From an uncultured Eubacteriales bacterium (GTDB lineage Bacteria > Bacillota > Clostridia > Oscillospirales > Acutalibacteraceae): a stretch of 64,000 bases of DNA. Below the pieces are notes generated by a model. That model did no database searches. It was not told the DNA's origin and saw only the letters and a list, made by a program, of their open reading frames with translations. Below, one piece after another: positions 42,520 through 50,884 of this stretch. The number at the start of each line of letters is the position of its first letter. Position 1 is the first letter of the stretch. The stretch is from contig CAKSLH010000002.1 of assembly GCA_934466515.1 (NCBI GenBank), positions 124,001 to 188,000 on the forward strand, written 5' to 3'. The position numbers were made by a program, and so were the translations under genes.

Positions 42520-42975
42520 TCAGCTTTTTTCAAGAAGCTTGTTAAGCTCGTCCATAAAAGTATTGATATCCTTAAACTGCCTGTAAACAGAAGCAAATCT
42601 TACATAAGCAACCTCGTCGATACCCTTAAGCTTTTCCATAACAAGCTCGCCTATTTTATCGCTGCTAACCTCTCTGTCCATAGAGTTTTGAATTGTCTGT
42701 TCGATATCGTCAATAGCGTTTTCCAAGGTTTCGAGCGAAACCTGCCTTTTTTCACAGGCGCGGATCATTCCGTTTAAAAGCTTTTCTCTGTTAAACGGCT
42801 CGCGCGAGCTGTCCTTCTTTATAACGATAATCGGAAGGCTTTCTATCATTTCATAGGTGGTAAACCTTTTTCCGCATTTTAAGCATTCGCGCCTTCTTCT
42901 TATCCGCTCCCCCTCGTCAGTAGGGCGGGAGTCTATAACCTTACTTTCTTCATAACTGCAAAAAGGACATTTCAT
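42520..42975 (-). CDS. nrdR: Transcriptional repressor NrdR
   Basis: Nucleotide-sensing repressor of ribonucleotide reductase genes. 151 residues: zinc ribbon MKCPFCSYEESKVIDSRPTD with a second pair CLKCGKRFTTYE, then the ATP-cone (IVIKKDSSREPFNREKLLNG, VSLETLENAIDDIEQTIQ). ATG 42975 follows GGAGAGAAAAAT. It lies 16 bases before gltX in the same direction, so it may be the first gene of the nrdR-gltX-glnS-nif3 transcript. Confidence 0.97.
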   Translation of the reverse strand: MKCPFCSYEESKVIDSRPTDEGERIRRRRECLKCGKRFTTYEMIESLPIIVIKKDSSREPFNREKLLNGMIRACEKRQVSLETLENAIDDIEQTIQNSMDREVSSDKIGELVMEKLKGIDEVAYVRFASVYRQFKDINTFMDELNKLLEKS

Positions 42976-43134
42976 ATTTTTCTCTCCATATATATAATTA
43001 TTATCATTATAGCATATTTTCAAGCTGATTACAAGCAAAATTATACTTAAAAAGGTCTTGTTATTAACAAGCGGAATGTGTTATAATGAAACGGTATAAA
43101 TATTTAAATTCAAAACCGTAACGGAGGGATAGAA

Positions 43135-44430
43135 TTGTCGGTTTCAGTTAAAAAAATTGCGGATAATGCCGAGTGCCTGTTTGTAAGAAGCAACAGGTTT
43201 AATACAACGCTTATATCTTTCAATTTTTATCTTCCGCTCAGTAAGGAAACGGTAGCGCCCTATGCGCTTCTGCCTTTTGTGCTTACCACATGCGGAAAGC
43301 AATATCCTGATTTTTCAAAGCTTAACTTTAAGCTTAGCCGGCTTTACGGCGCGGAGCTTGTAGCCTCAAGCGAAAAGGTCGGAGATTTTCAGCTTTTAAA
43401 GGTAGGAATTTCTGTTATAAACGATAGGTTTACCTTAGATTCGGAAAGCTTGGTTTCTGAAGCCTGCGATATGCTCGAAAGCCTTATTTTTGAGCCGAAA
43501 GCGGAAAATGAATGCTTTTGTGAAGAGGATGTCGAAAGGGAAAAGCAAAAGGCTGTTTTTCATGTAATGGGAGAATTCAGCGATAAAAGAGTTTACTCTA
43601 AAAAGCGCCTGATTTCCGCTATGTATGAGGGTCTGCCCTACGGTGTGCCGAAATGCGGAACCGTTGAGCAGATTAAGGCTTTGAACGGAAAGGCTCTTTA
43701 TAAGGCATGGAAGGATGTTTTAAGCAAGGCGTTTATTAGGGTGAATATCATTTCGGACACACTTTTGCAGAGTCTTACCGATAGGATTGCCTCAAGGCTT
43801 TCTTCGGTTGAGAGAAGCTGTGCGGTAGATTTTTCGGATAATATAAATTTATCGCCGGCAGAAAATGTTAACCGTATCGACGAGCCGTCCGAGGTAACTC
43901 AGGGAAAGCTTGTTATGGGCTTTGTCAGCTCGCTTTGCGGAAACGATAAGGACACAGTTCCTTTAATGCTTATGTGCGATATTTTCGGCGGCGGACCTTA
44001 TTCGAGACTGTTTTCGAATGTCCGTGAAAAAATGAGCCTCTGCTATTACTGCGCCGCAAGAACCGTAAGAGTAAAAGGGCTTTTAACGGTTGAAAGCGGA
44101 GTTGAAAAAGAAAACATCGAAAAAACCGAAAAGGCTGTTTTAGAGCAGCTTGATATTATGAAGCAGGGCGGATTTTCCGACTTTGAGTTTGAGTCCTCGA
44201 AAAAAAGCTGTATTGACAGCATTAACACCTATAATGACAGTCAGGCGCTTCTCGATACTTGGTATTCCTTAAAGATTTTTGACGGCGAGCCTGCCGAGCC
44301 CGAAGCTTTGAGCGGACTTATAAACGGAGTAACGAGAGAGGATGTTATAAAAGCCGCGCAGGGAATAAAGCTTCACACGGTATTCCGTCTGCTGCCGAAA
44401 GCGGCAAATGAAGGAGGTCAGGCAGAATGA
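43135..44430 (+). CDS. M16-like peptidase homologue YfmF type (non-catalytic)
   Basis: M16-family protein of 431 residues resembling B. subtilis YfmF. It has no HxxEH zinc motif in the N-terminal domain, so it should be the non-catalytic partner. Recognisable parts: FYLPLSKETVAPYALLPFVL, RVYSKKRLISAMYEGLPYGV and GGGPYSRLFSNVREKMSLCY, the C-terminal M16 signature. TTG 43135 follows GGAGGGATAGAA. It overlaps the catalytic partner gene by 4 bases. Confidence 0.88.
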   Translation: MSVSVKKIADNAECLFVRSNRFNTTLISFNFYLPLSKETVAPYALLPFVLTTCGKQYPDFSKLNFKLSRLYGAELVASSEKVGDFQLLKVGISVINDRFTLDSESLVSEACDMLESLIFEPKAENECFCEEDVEREKQKAVFHVMGEFSDKRVYSKKRLISAMYEGLPYGVPKCGTVEQIKALNGKALYKAWKDVLSKAFIRVNIISDTLLQSLTDRIASRLSSVERSCAVDFSDNINLSPAENVNRIDEPSEVTQGKLVMGFVSSLCGNDKDTVPLMLMCDIFGGGPYSRLFSNVREKMSLCYYCAARTVRVKGLLTVESGVEKENIEKTEKAVLEQLDIMKQGGFSDFEFESSKKSCIDSINTYNDSQALLDTWYSLKIFDGEPAEPEALSGLINGVTREDVIKAAQGIKLHTVFRLLPKAANEGGQAE

Positions 44431-45713
44431 AAAAGGAATATTTTGAAGGACCATTCGGCGAGGGATTTACAAAGGCGGTCCATAGCTCCGGTCTTGAAAT
44501 TTATATTATGGAAAAGCCTCAGTTTTCCTCTTCTTTTGCGATTTTCGGCACGAAATACGGCTCTGTTGACACCGAATTTTCCTTAAACGGCGGCGAAACA
44601 GTTAAAGTTCCCGAGGGAATAGCCCATTTTTTGGAGCATAAGCTTTTTGAAAGCGAGGACGGCGACGCCTTCAATAAATTCGCGTTAACGGGGGCAAGCG
44701 CAAATGCCTATACCTCTTTTGACAGAACCTGCTATCTGTTTTCGTGCAGTGACAAATTCTATGAAAATTTAGGAATTCTGCTCGATTTCGTTCAGTCTCC
44801 TTATTTCACCGAAAAAACGGTATCAAAGGAGCAGGGGATAATCGCTCAGGAAATCAAAATGTATGATGACAGCCCGGGCTGGCGAGTAATGTTCAATATG
44901 CTTAAATCTATGTTTAAGGATCACCCCGTAAGCATAGATATCGCAGGAACGGTCGAATCCATAAAGGAAATTGACGCGGGTCTGCTTTATAAATGCTATG
45001 AAACCTTTTATAATCCCTCAAATATGTTTATCTGTATTGCGGGAAATGTTGATACAAATTCCGTTTTAAAGCAGATTGAAGAAAAAATAAAACCGTCTTT
45101 GCCGTCGGTAATAGAGCGCGGAGAGTTCACAGATTCAAAAAAGGTGGATAAGCACTTTGTTTCTTCAAAGCTTTCGGTATCCGTTCCGATGTTCTGCGTT
45201 GGATTTAAGCAGTCGATAACAAGCGCTTTTCAGAGCCTAAAGACAAAGGTCTGCGTTTCTTTACTGCTTGAAATTATCTGTGGAGACTCTTCTCCTCTTT
45301 ATGCACGCCTTGTAAGAGCGGGTCTTATAAACGATGAGTTTTCAAGCGAGTATTTCACAGGAAACGGCTATGCCGCAATGATTTTTGAGGGCGAGTCCTC
45401 AGACCCTAAAAAAGTAAGCGAGGAAATCAAGGGCGAGATAAACAGAATAAAGAACGGCGGTATTGATAAAAAGCTTTTTGCCGCCGTAAAAGCAGCGACT
45501 TACGGAGACTGTGTCAGAGCCTTCGGCAGTACAGAGGGAATTGTTATGCAGCTTGTAAACAGCGCCGTATGCGGATATAACGCATTTGACGAAATAAAGT
45601 ATATAAAATCCGTAACCGCAGAGGACCTTATGAGGGTTTTGAAAGAATTCGATGTTCAAAACCGTGTGCTTTCGGTTGTAGAGCCTATAGAAGAAGCTTC
45701 GGAGGACGCATAA
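44427..45713 (+). CDS. M16 zinc metallopeptidase, YfmH type
   Basis: Catalytic M16 peptidase of 428 residues with the inverted zinc motif HFLEH in IAHFLEHKLFESEDGDAFNK, followed by the conserved GASANAYTSFDRTCYLFSC. Together with the upstream YfmF-like protein it should form the heterodimeric chamber. No signal peptide, so intracellular. It stops directly before lgt; the trio yfmF-yfmH-lgt reads as one operon. Confidence 0.92.
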   Translation: MKKEYFEGPFGEGFTKAVHSSGLEIYIMEKPQFSSSFAIFGTKYGSVDTEFSLNGGETVKVPEGIAHFLEHKLFESEDGDAFNKFALTGASANAYTSFDRTCYLFSCSDKFYENLGILLDFVQSPYFTEKTVSKEQGIIAQEIKMYDDSPGWRVMFNMLKSMFKDHPVSIDIAGTVESIKEIDAGLLYKCYETFYNPSNMFICIAGNVDTNSVLKQIEEKIKPSLPSVIERGEFTDSKKVDKHFVSSKLSVSVPMFCVGFKQSITSAFQSLKTKVCVSLLLEIICGDSSPLYARLVRAGLINDEFSSEYFTGNGYAAMIFEGESSDPKKVSEEIKGEINRIKNGGIDKKLFAAVKAATYGDCVRAFGSTEGIVMQLVNSAVCGYNAFDEIKYIKSVTAEDLMRVLKEFDVQNRVLSVVEPIEEASEDA

Positions 45714-46694
45714 ATGACCTATAATGTAACTATTTTCGGAATTCATTTAAAGCTTAACCCCATAGCCTTTACCTTACCTATCGGTAAAAACGGCTGGGAT
45801 ATTTATTGGTACGGAATAATAATCGCAACAGGCTTTTTGCTTGCGATTATTTATGCTTATAAAAATGCGAAAAGATTTAATATCAATCTCGACAGAATGC
45901 TCGATGTTATCCTCGTTACAACTCCTGTCGCAATTCTGTGCGCCAGAGCTTATTATCTTATTTTCGACGGTGAAAAACTAAGCGGAATAGGCGAGTTTTT
46001 CGGCGTCGGCAGTCCGAACGGATTTACGGGCCTTGCGATTTACGGCGGAGTTATCGGCGCATTCGGGTGCGGGCTTCTTATGTGTAAGCTGAGAAAAATA
46101 AAGGTTCTCGATATGTTCGACCTCGCTTCAATCGGATTTCTGATAGGACAGGGAATAGGCCGCTGGGGAAACTTTATGAATCAGGAGGCGTTCGGCGGTC
46201 CTACGGGCAGCAGCTTTTTCGGAATGACGAGCGAAAATGTCGTAAGCGATTTTGCCGCAAAGGGCTATGACCCCACCGCTCTTGCGCACCCTTGCTTTTT
46301 GTATGAATCAATCTGGTGCATAGCAGGATTTTTCGTGCTGAATTATTTCTCTAAGAAAAGAAAATTCTCGGGAGAGATTATTTTAATGTACTGCGTATGG
46401 TACGGATTCGGCAGAGGATTTATAGAGCTTTTGCGTACGGACAGCCTGATGATAGGTCCTTTTAAGGTATCGAGTCTCCTTTCTTTTGCAATATGTATTG
46501 CTGCCGCGGCGGTTTTGGTTTTAAAGCGTAAAAAAGAAAAATCCGATATGAACGACAAAACCTATGAAAGCGTATTTTCCGCTGATAATGCGGCTTCGGC
46601 GAGTGACGATACCGAAAATATAACAAAAGATATAACAAATTCAGAAACCGAAAAAATAACCGAAAAGGACGATTTGAATGACGAAAATTCTTGA
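45714..46694 (+). CDS. lgt: Prolipoprotein diacylglyceryl transferase
   Basis: Membrane enzyme that attaches diacylglycerol from phosphatidylglycerol to the lipobox cysteine. 326 residues, about seven membrane segments, signature GRWGNFMNQEAFGGPTGSSF and GLAIYGGVIGAFGCG (conserved His/Gly region varies). The C-terminal 50 residues are an added hydrophilic acidic tail (SDDTENITKDITNSETEKIT), longer than in most Lgt. The start ATG touches the upstream stop; GGAGG is in yfmH's last codons. Its tail overlaps folD by 17 bases. Confidence 0.95.
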   Translation: MTYNVTIFGIHLKLNPIAFTLPIGKNGWDIYWYGIIIATGFLLAIIYAYKNAKRFNINLDRMLDVILVTTPVAILCARAYYLIFDGEKLSGIGEFFGVGSPNGFTGLAIYGGVIGAFGCGLLMCKLRKIKVLDMFDLASIGFLIGQGIGRWGNFMNQEAFGGPTGSSFFGMTSENVVSDFAAKGYDPTALAHPCFLYESIWCIAGFFVLNYFSKKRKFSGEIILMYCVWYGFGRGFIELLRTDSLMIGPFKVSSLLSFAICIAAAAVLVLKRKKEKSDMNDKTYESVFSADNAASASDDTENITKDITNSETEKITEKDDLNDENS

Positions 46695-47529
46695 CGGAAA
46701 GGCGGTATCAGCCGCAGTAAAGGAAAGCATAAAAGCCGAGGTCGGCGCATTAAAGGAAAAAGGCGTGGAAGTAAGCCTTGCGGTTGTGCTTGTCGGAAAC
46801 GACCCTGCGTCTAAAATATATGTTGCAAACAAGAAAAAGGCGTGCGAGGCGACGGGTATTCGCTCGCTCGAATATATTTTGGACGAAAGCACGGGCGAGG
46901 AAGAGCTTGTTGCTTTAATTAAAAAGCTCAATGCCGATAAATCCGTTAACGGAATTTTATGTCAATTGCCGCTTCCTAAAGGGCTTGACGAAAAGAAAAT
47001 AATAAATACAATTTCGCCCGAAAAGGATGTTGACGCTTTTCACCCTGTAAATGTCGGCAAAATAATGATAGGCGATTTTGATTTTGTTCCCTGCACACCT
47101 GCGGGAATTATGGAAATTCTTAAATTCTATAATATTTCGCCCGAGGGCAAAAGCTGTACAGTTATCGGCAGGTCAAATATAGTCGGCAAGCCTATGGCTA
47201 TGCTGATGCTTCATAAAAACGCAACCGTGACTGTATGTCACTCGAAAACCGATAATCTTAAAGAAATATGTAAATCCTCCGATATTCTTATAAGCGCCGT
47301 AGGCAAGGCAGGCTTTGTTACCGCCGATATGGTAAAGGACGGCGCCGTAGTAATAGATGTCGGAATGAACAGAGAAAACGGCAAGCTTTGCGGCGATGTT
47401 GCTTTCGATGATGTTAAGGAAAAGACCTCTTACATAACTCCGGTCCCCGGGGGAGTAGGTCCTATGACAATTGCAATGCTTTTAAAAAATACCGTTACTG
47501 CGGCAAAAAAGCAAAACGGAAAAATATAA
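46678..47529 (+). CDS. folD: Methylenetetrahydrofolate dehydrogenase/cyclohydrolase FolD
   Basis: Bifunctional one-carbon enzyme, 283 residues. Motifs: YVANKKKACEATGI (catalytic Lys region), VNGILCQLPLPKGLDEKKII, CTPAGIMEIL, TVIGRSNIVGKPMAMLML (NADP-binding) and PVPGGVGPMTIAMLL. The start ATG lies within lgt's last codons (17-base overlap), with AAAAGGAC as a weak ribosome site. A longer acidic Lgt tail probably evolved through this overlap. Confidence 0.97.
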   Translation: MTKILDGKAVSAAVKESIKAEVGALKEKGVEVSLAVVLVGNDPASKIYVANKKKACEATGIRSLEYILDESTGEEELVALIKKLNADKSVNGILCQLPLPKGLDEKKIINTISPEKDVDAFHPVNVGKIMIGDFDFVPCTPAGIMEILKFYNISPEGKSCTVIGRSNIVGKPMAMLMLHKNATVTVCHSKTDNLKEICKSSDILISAVGKAGFVTADMVKDGAVVIDVGMNRENGKLCGDVAFDDVKEKTSYITPVPGGVGPMTIAMLLKNTVTAAKKQNGKI

Positions 47530-47548
47530 GATTTATGAAGGTGCAGTT

Positions 47549-48229
47549 ATGAAAAAAGCAGTTTCAATAATATTTCTTACTGTTTTTTTGATTTTCAGCT
47601 TTGCCTCATGCGCTCCTAAGGCTGATTACAGTATCGGCATTCCTAAGGGCTTTGCGGCGGCATATTCAACCGATGATACCGATGAGCTCGCAAAGGCATT
47701 GGGCGTTGATACAAAAGAAATAAAAAGCTATTTTAAAGAGGATAAGCTCGCTTTAATGGCGGTTAACAGCGATAATTCCGTTCAGATAAAGCTGAGCAGA
47801 TTTGAAAACAGCTATTCTAAAGCTATACAGTCTTTTTCCTCGATTGATGAAAATATTATAAAGGATTATGCCTCTGCCGCAGGAATCGAAAATTATAAAA
47901 TTGTTTCAAGCAATGATACAAAATTTATTTTTGTAAAAACTAAGGTTTCGGATTCTGACGGCGGATATGTTTCTTCAAGATATATAACCGTTAAAAACGG
48001 AGAGTTTTATGTTCTTTCCTGCTTTAATCGGGGCGACGAACAGGATAAAAAAATATCAGAGGTCTTTAAATCTCTTGATATTAAAACCGATACCGCGTCT
48101 CTTCCTGTTTGGCAGACAGTGCTTATAGCAGGCTCTATAGCACTGTTTACAGCCGTAATTGCGGCGGTAGCTGTCGGTTTCATAAAGGAAAGAAAATCAA
48201 AATCGGAAGCAGAGGAAAATCAGCAATAA
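47549..48229 (+). CDS. Hypothetical lipoprotein with C-terminal membrane helix
   Basis: Protein of 226 residues. Signal peptide MKKAVSIIFLTVFLIFSFAS with lipobox-like SFASC, a globular extracellular part of about 160 residues and a C-terminal membrane segment (QTVLIAGSIALFTAVIAAVA) with a basic cytoplasmic tail KERKSKSEAEENQQ. No known domain. A ribosome site GAAGGTGCAGTT precedes the ATG. Followed by the hairpin at 48238-48285. Confidence 0.8.
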   Translation: MKKAVSIIFLTVFLIFSFASCAPKADYSIGIPKGFAAAYSTDDTDELAKALGVDTKEIKSYFKEDKLALMAVNSDNSVQIKLSRFENSYSKAIQSFSSIDENIIKDYASAAGIENYKIVSSNDTKFIFVKTKVSDSDGGYVSSRYITVKNGEFYVLSCFNRGDEQDKKISEVFKSLDIKTDTASLPVWQTVLIAGSIALFTAVIAAVAVGFIKERKSKSEAEENQQ

Positions 48230-48237
48230 AAAATATT

Positions 48238-48285
48238 AAAAGCGTCTTTTTCGGGAATTATAGTACCGAAGGAGGCGCTTTTTTT
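48238..48285 (+). terminator. Terminator-like hairpin that contains the ribosome site of the gerA gene
   Basis: Arms 48238-48254 and 48266-48282 form a 17-bp stem (three G-U pairs), loop 11 bases, T7 at 48279-48285. The right arm includes the Shine-Dalgarno AAGGAGG (48269-48275), and the T-run runs into the TTG start of the next gene. Confidence 0.75.
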
Positions 48286-49690
48286 GAACAATCAATTTCT
48301 TTTATATCAAAAAGAAACCGATGAATTTTTAAAGCCCGAGCTTAGCTTTGACCTTATTAAAAGAAAAATTTCCGTAGGCGGAAAAGATGCGGTCTTATAT
48401 TTTGTTGACGGATTCATAAAAGACGAGGTATTTGAAAAAATCCTTGAATATCTTTTTACATTGCCTCAGGAAAAGGTAGAAAAAACTAAGGATATGGACG
48501 AATTTTCAAAATTCGGTCTGCCTTATGTCGAAACCGACGCAAGCTATGATATACTGACCTCGGCAAGAAGCGTTTTGTGCGGACCTGCCATGCTTATTGT
48601 CGACGGCATTGAGGGACAGCTGATAATTGATACAAGAACATATCCCGTCCGCGGAATTGAGGAGCCCTCTAAGGATAGGTCGCTTCGCGGCTCAAGAGAC
48701 GGATTTGTTGAAACGCTGATGTTCAATACCGCGCTTTTGCGCAGAAGAATAAGAACCGAAAAGCTCAGAATGGAATATATGCAGGCAGGTCAAAACTCAA
48801 AAACCGATATTGCTATAGCCTATATCGACGGCGTTGCGGATAAAAAGGCCCTTTCGATGCTAAAGGAAAGAATTTCAAAGATAAGAATAAAAAGCGCTTC
48901 TATGACAAGTCAGGCGATTTGCGAAAGCCTTATTCCGCACGGAATATTAAATCCTTTCCCTAAGTTCAGATTTACCGAAAGACCCGATTTTGCCTCCGCT
49001 GCCGTGCTTGACGGGAAAATTGTAATGTTGCTTGATAATTCGCCGTCAGCGGTAATCATTCCCGATTCTTTCGCCGATTTTTTCCGCGAGGCGGACGATT
49101 ATTATTTTCTTCCCGTTATAGCCTGCTATACAAGGGTTTTAAGATTTATAGTGACCCTCTGTACGGTAGTCATTTCTCCGCTTTATCTTATGCTTATGAA
49201 TAACAGGGAGCTTACACCTGAGTTTCTTAAGTTTTTAAATAATGCGAAAATAGGCGATATTCCGATAATTTTTCAGCTTTTGCTTTTAGAGCTGATTGTG
49301 GACGGCTTAAGGCTTGCGTCTATAAATACACCCGATTCGCTTTCAAATTCCTTGGGAATTATCGGGGGACTGATTCTTTCGGAATTTGCCGTGAGCGCAG
49401 GGTGGTTTATGGGAGAAACAATTCTTTTAACCGCTTTTGTAACAATAGCCGCATATTCTCAGCCGAGCTTTGAAATGGGATATGCCATGAAATTCGAAAG
49501 AATTTCTCTTCTTATTTTGACTCAGCTGTTTTCTTATTACGGATTTATAGCGGGACTGGTATTTTGGATATTGGTTTTGAGCCTTAATAAAACGCTTTCC
49601 GGCAAGGGCTATTTTTATCCCGTTATACCCTTTAACGCAAAGGCATTTATCGGAATTTTTTCAAGAAAAAAGCTTCCCGTAAAAAAATGA
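48284..49690 (+). CDS. GerA-family spore germination protein (GerAA/SpoVAF-like)
   Basis: Membrane A subunit of a germinant receptor or SpoVAF-type protein, 468 residues. N-terminal cytoplasmic domain (about 1-275) includes GIEGQLIIDTRTYPVRGIEE and EPSKDRSLRGSRDGFVETLM, the GerA signature with TALLRRRIRT; the C-terminal half has four to five membrane helices. No gerAB or gerAC follows, so SpoVAF-like is more likely. The start is TTG 48284 within a T-run; its SD lies in a hairpin stem. It supports a spore-forming host. Confidence 0.92.
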   Translation: MNNQFLLYQKETDEFLKPELSFDLIKRKISVGGKDAVLYFVDGFIKDEVFEKILEYLFTLPQEKVEKTKDMDEFSKFGLPYVETDASYDILTSARSVLCGPAMLIVDGIEGQLIIDTRTYPVRGIEEPSKDRSLRGSRDGFVETLMFNTALLRRRIRTEKLRMEYMQAGQNSKTDIAIAYIDGVADKKALSMLKERISKIRIKSASMTSQAICESLIPHGILNPFPKFRFTERPDFASAAVLDGKIVMLLDNSPSAVIIPDSFADFFREADDYYFLPVIACYTRVLRFIVTLCTVVISPLYLMLMNNRELTPEFLKFLNNAKIGDIPIIFQLLLLELIVDGLRLASINTPDSLSNSLGIIGGLILSEFAVSAGWFMGETILLTAFVTIAAYSQPSFEMGYAMKFERISLLILTQLFSYYGFIAGLVFWILVLSLNKTLSGKGYFYPVIPFNAKAFIGIFSRKKLPVKK

Positions 49691-49711
49691 GGGTTAATTT
49701 GAAAAAATATC

Positions 49712-49740
49712 TTGCATTTTTATAATTGTTATGGTATTAT
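49712..49740 (+). promoter_or_regulatory. Promoter of rpsT
   Basis: TTGCAT (49712-49717), 17-base spacer, TATTAT (49735-49740), 52 bases before the rpsT start. Confidence 0.8.
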
Positions 49741-49792
49741 AAATATTACTGTGATAAAGGCGGTTTATGCCGCTTGGTTGGGAGGTGCCGCA

Positions 49793-50053
49793 ATGCCTAA
49801 TATCAAATCTGCAAAAAAGCGTGTTGTAATCAGCAAAGCTAATTATGAGCGCAATAAGGCTTACCGTTCTGCTTTAAAGACAGCTGTTAAGAAAGCAGAC
49901 GCTGCTCTTGAGGCAAATTCTGCCGATGCAGCCGCAACAGTAAAGGCCGCAGTTGTAAAGCTTGATCAGGCAGCTGTTAAGGGTCTTATTCATAAGAATA
50001 ATGCAGCCAGAAAAAAATCAGCTCTTATGACAAAGCTTAATGCCAAAGCATAA
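49793..50053 (+). CDS. rpsT: 30S ribosomal protein S20
   Basis: Small-subunit protein of 86 residues, MPNIKSAKKRVVISKANYER at the start and GLIHKNNAARKKSALMTKLN at the end, matching S20. ATG 49793 follows GGGAGGTGCCGCA; the longer upstream reading crosses the promoter and is rejected. Monocistronic with its own promoter and terminator. Confidence 0.97.
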   Translation: MPNIKSAKKRVVISKANYERNKAYRSALKTAVKKADAALEANSADAAATVKAAVVKLDQAAVKGLIHKNNAARKKSALMTKLNAKA

Positions 50054-50084
50054 GAAAAATATTATTTTTTGCAAAGAATAATAA

Positions 50085-50119
50085 TGCGCCGTTCCTTTTT
50101 CAGACGGCGCAGATTTTTT
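50085..50119 (+). terminator. Terminator of rpsT
   Basis: TGCGCCGT pairs with ACGGCGCA around an 11-base loop, followed by GA and T6. Confidence 0.85.
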
Positions 50120-50195
50120 ACGGCTTTTCTATGTTATAAAACTTAACATATATTATTAACCTTAAATCCGTTATATTGAATGTGAGGTGTATGTT

Positions 50196-50384
50196 ATGCA
50201 GGAGAAACTTATTTTAAGACAGAAAAATTTAAAGGGAGAGGACGGGTTTAAAACCTTTTCTATCCGCATTAAAAACGATACCGTTGCGTCTCTTGACGAT
50301 CTTGCGAAAAAAACCAAGCGTTCAAGAAATGAGCTTATCAATGTTTTGCTTGATTTTGCCGTGCGTAATTGCATTGTAAAATAA
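50196..50384 (+). CDS. Small ribbon-helix-helix protein
   Basis: Protein of 62 residues. FKTFSIRIKNDTVASLDDLA then KKTKRSRNELINVLLDFAVR is the pattern of a CopG/Arc-type ribbon-helix-helix DNA-binding domain. ATG 50196 follows GAGGTGTATGTT; a GTG at 50187 lies inside the ribosome site. No toxin gene is adjacent and a terminator follows, so it is probably a lone regulator rather than an antitoxin. Confidence 0.8.
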   Translation: MQEKLILRQKNLKGEDGFKTFSIRIKNDTVASLDDLAKKTKRSRNELINVLLDFAVRNCIVK

Positions 50385-50404
50385 TAAATCCTTCAAAATT
50401 TTTC

Positions 50405-50440
50405 AAAAAGCCGCGCTGATTTTTTTCAGTGCGGCTTTTT
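50405..50440. terminator. Terminator after the ribbon-helix-helix gene
   Basis: A 15-bp stem: AAAAAGCCGCGCTGA with TCAGTGCGGCTTTTT (one G-U). Symmetric A/T flanks; it may also serve the convergent lipoprotein gene. Confidence 0.88.
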
Positions 50441-50485
50441 GTTGATTTTAAAGGAATAATATATTAAAATATAATTAAAGCTTTT

Positions 50486-50815
50486 TCACGGCTTGCAGAC
50501 CTTGCAAGCGGAATACCCTTCTGCGGCAAGCTTGCTTTTATCATAATAAATCATGATATTTTCAGGCTTTGAGGATTTCGAATATTTGCAGGAGCTTTTG
50601 TGATATTTCTTAGTGGAAATATTCACATAATAAACGCCGTCGCCTGCGGTTTCAGGCTCTTTCAGCTTGTAGCCGTTGATATTTCCGCTGTCGTCGGTTT
50701 TAACGACAACTTCAGGTGCGGTATCAGAGCAAAGCGGCTCGTCCGACTGCTTGGTACAGCCGCAAAGGCAAAGCATTAAAACAGAAACGGTTAAAATAAT
50801 TAGCTTTTTAAACAT
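50486..50815 (-). CDS. Small lipoprotein with Ada-like Cys/His motif
   Basis: Protein of 109 residues with signal peptide MFKKLIILTVSVLMLCLC and a lipobox-like CLCGC. The last 50 residues read YHKSSCKYSKSSKPENIMIY then GYSACKVCKP, the H-x3-C ... C-x2-C pattern seen in Ada-like zinc or Cys-containing modules that appear at the end of many Firmicutes exported proteins. ATG 50815 follows GAGGGGATTTTGT. The function is unknown. Divergent from uvrC. Confidence 0.82.
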   Translation of the reverse strand: MFKKLIILTVSVLMLCLCGCTKQSDEPLCSDTAPEVVVKTDDSGNINGYKLKEPETAGDGVYYVNISTKKYHKSSCKYSKSSKPENIMIYYDKSKLAAEGYSACKVCKP

Positions 50816-50884
50816 ACAAAATCCCCTCATAAGATAGATTATAATCTTTTTAAAAACGAAAATCAATAAAAAGGAGTTTTTCTT

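Noticed and set aside
40833..43134. T-box leader for glnS/gltX
   Set aside because: The genes are tightly packed after nrdR, and no T-box sequence (AGGGTGGnACCGCG type) or specifier hairpin was found.
50196..50384. Ribbon-helix-helix protein as an antitoxin
   Set aside because: No toxin-size gene is adjacent in the same direction, and a terminator follows directly.
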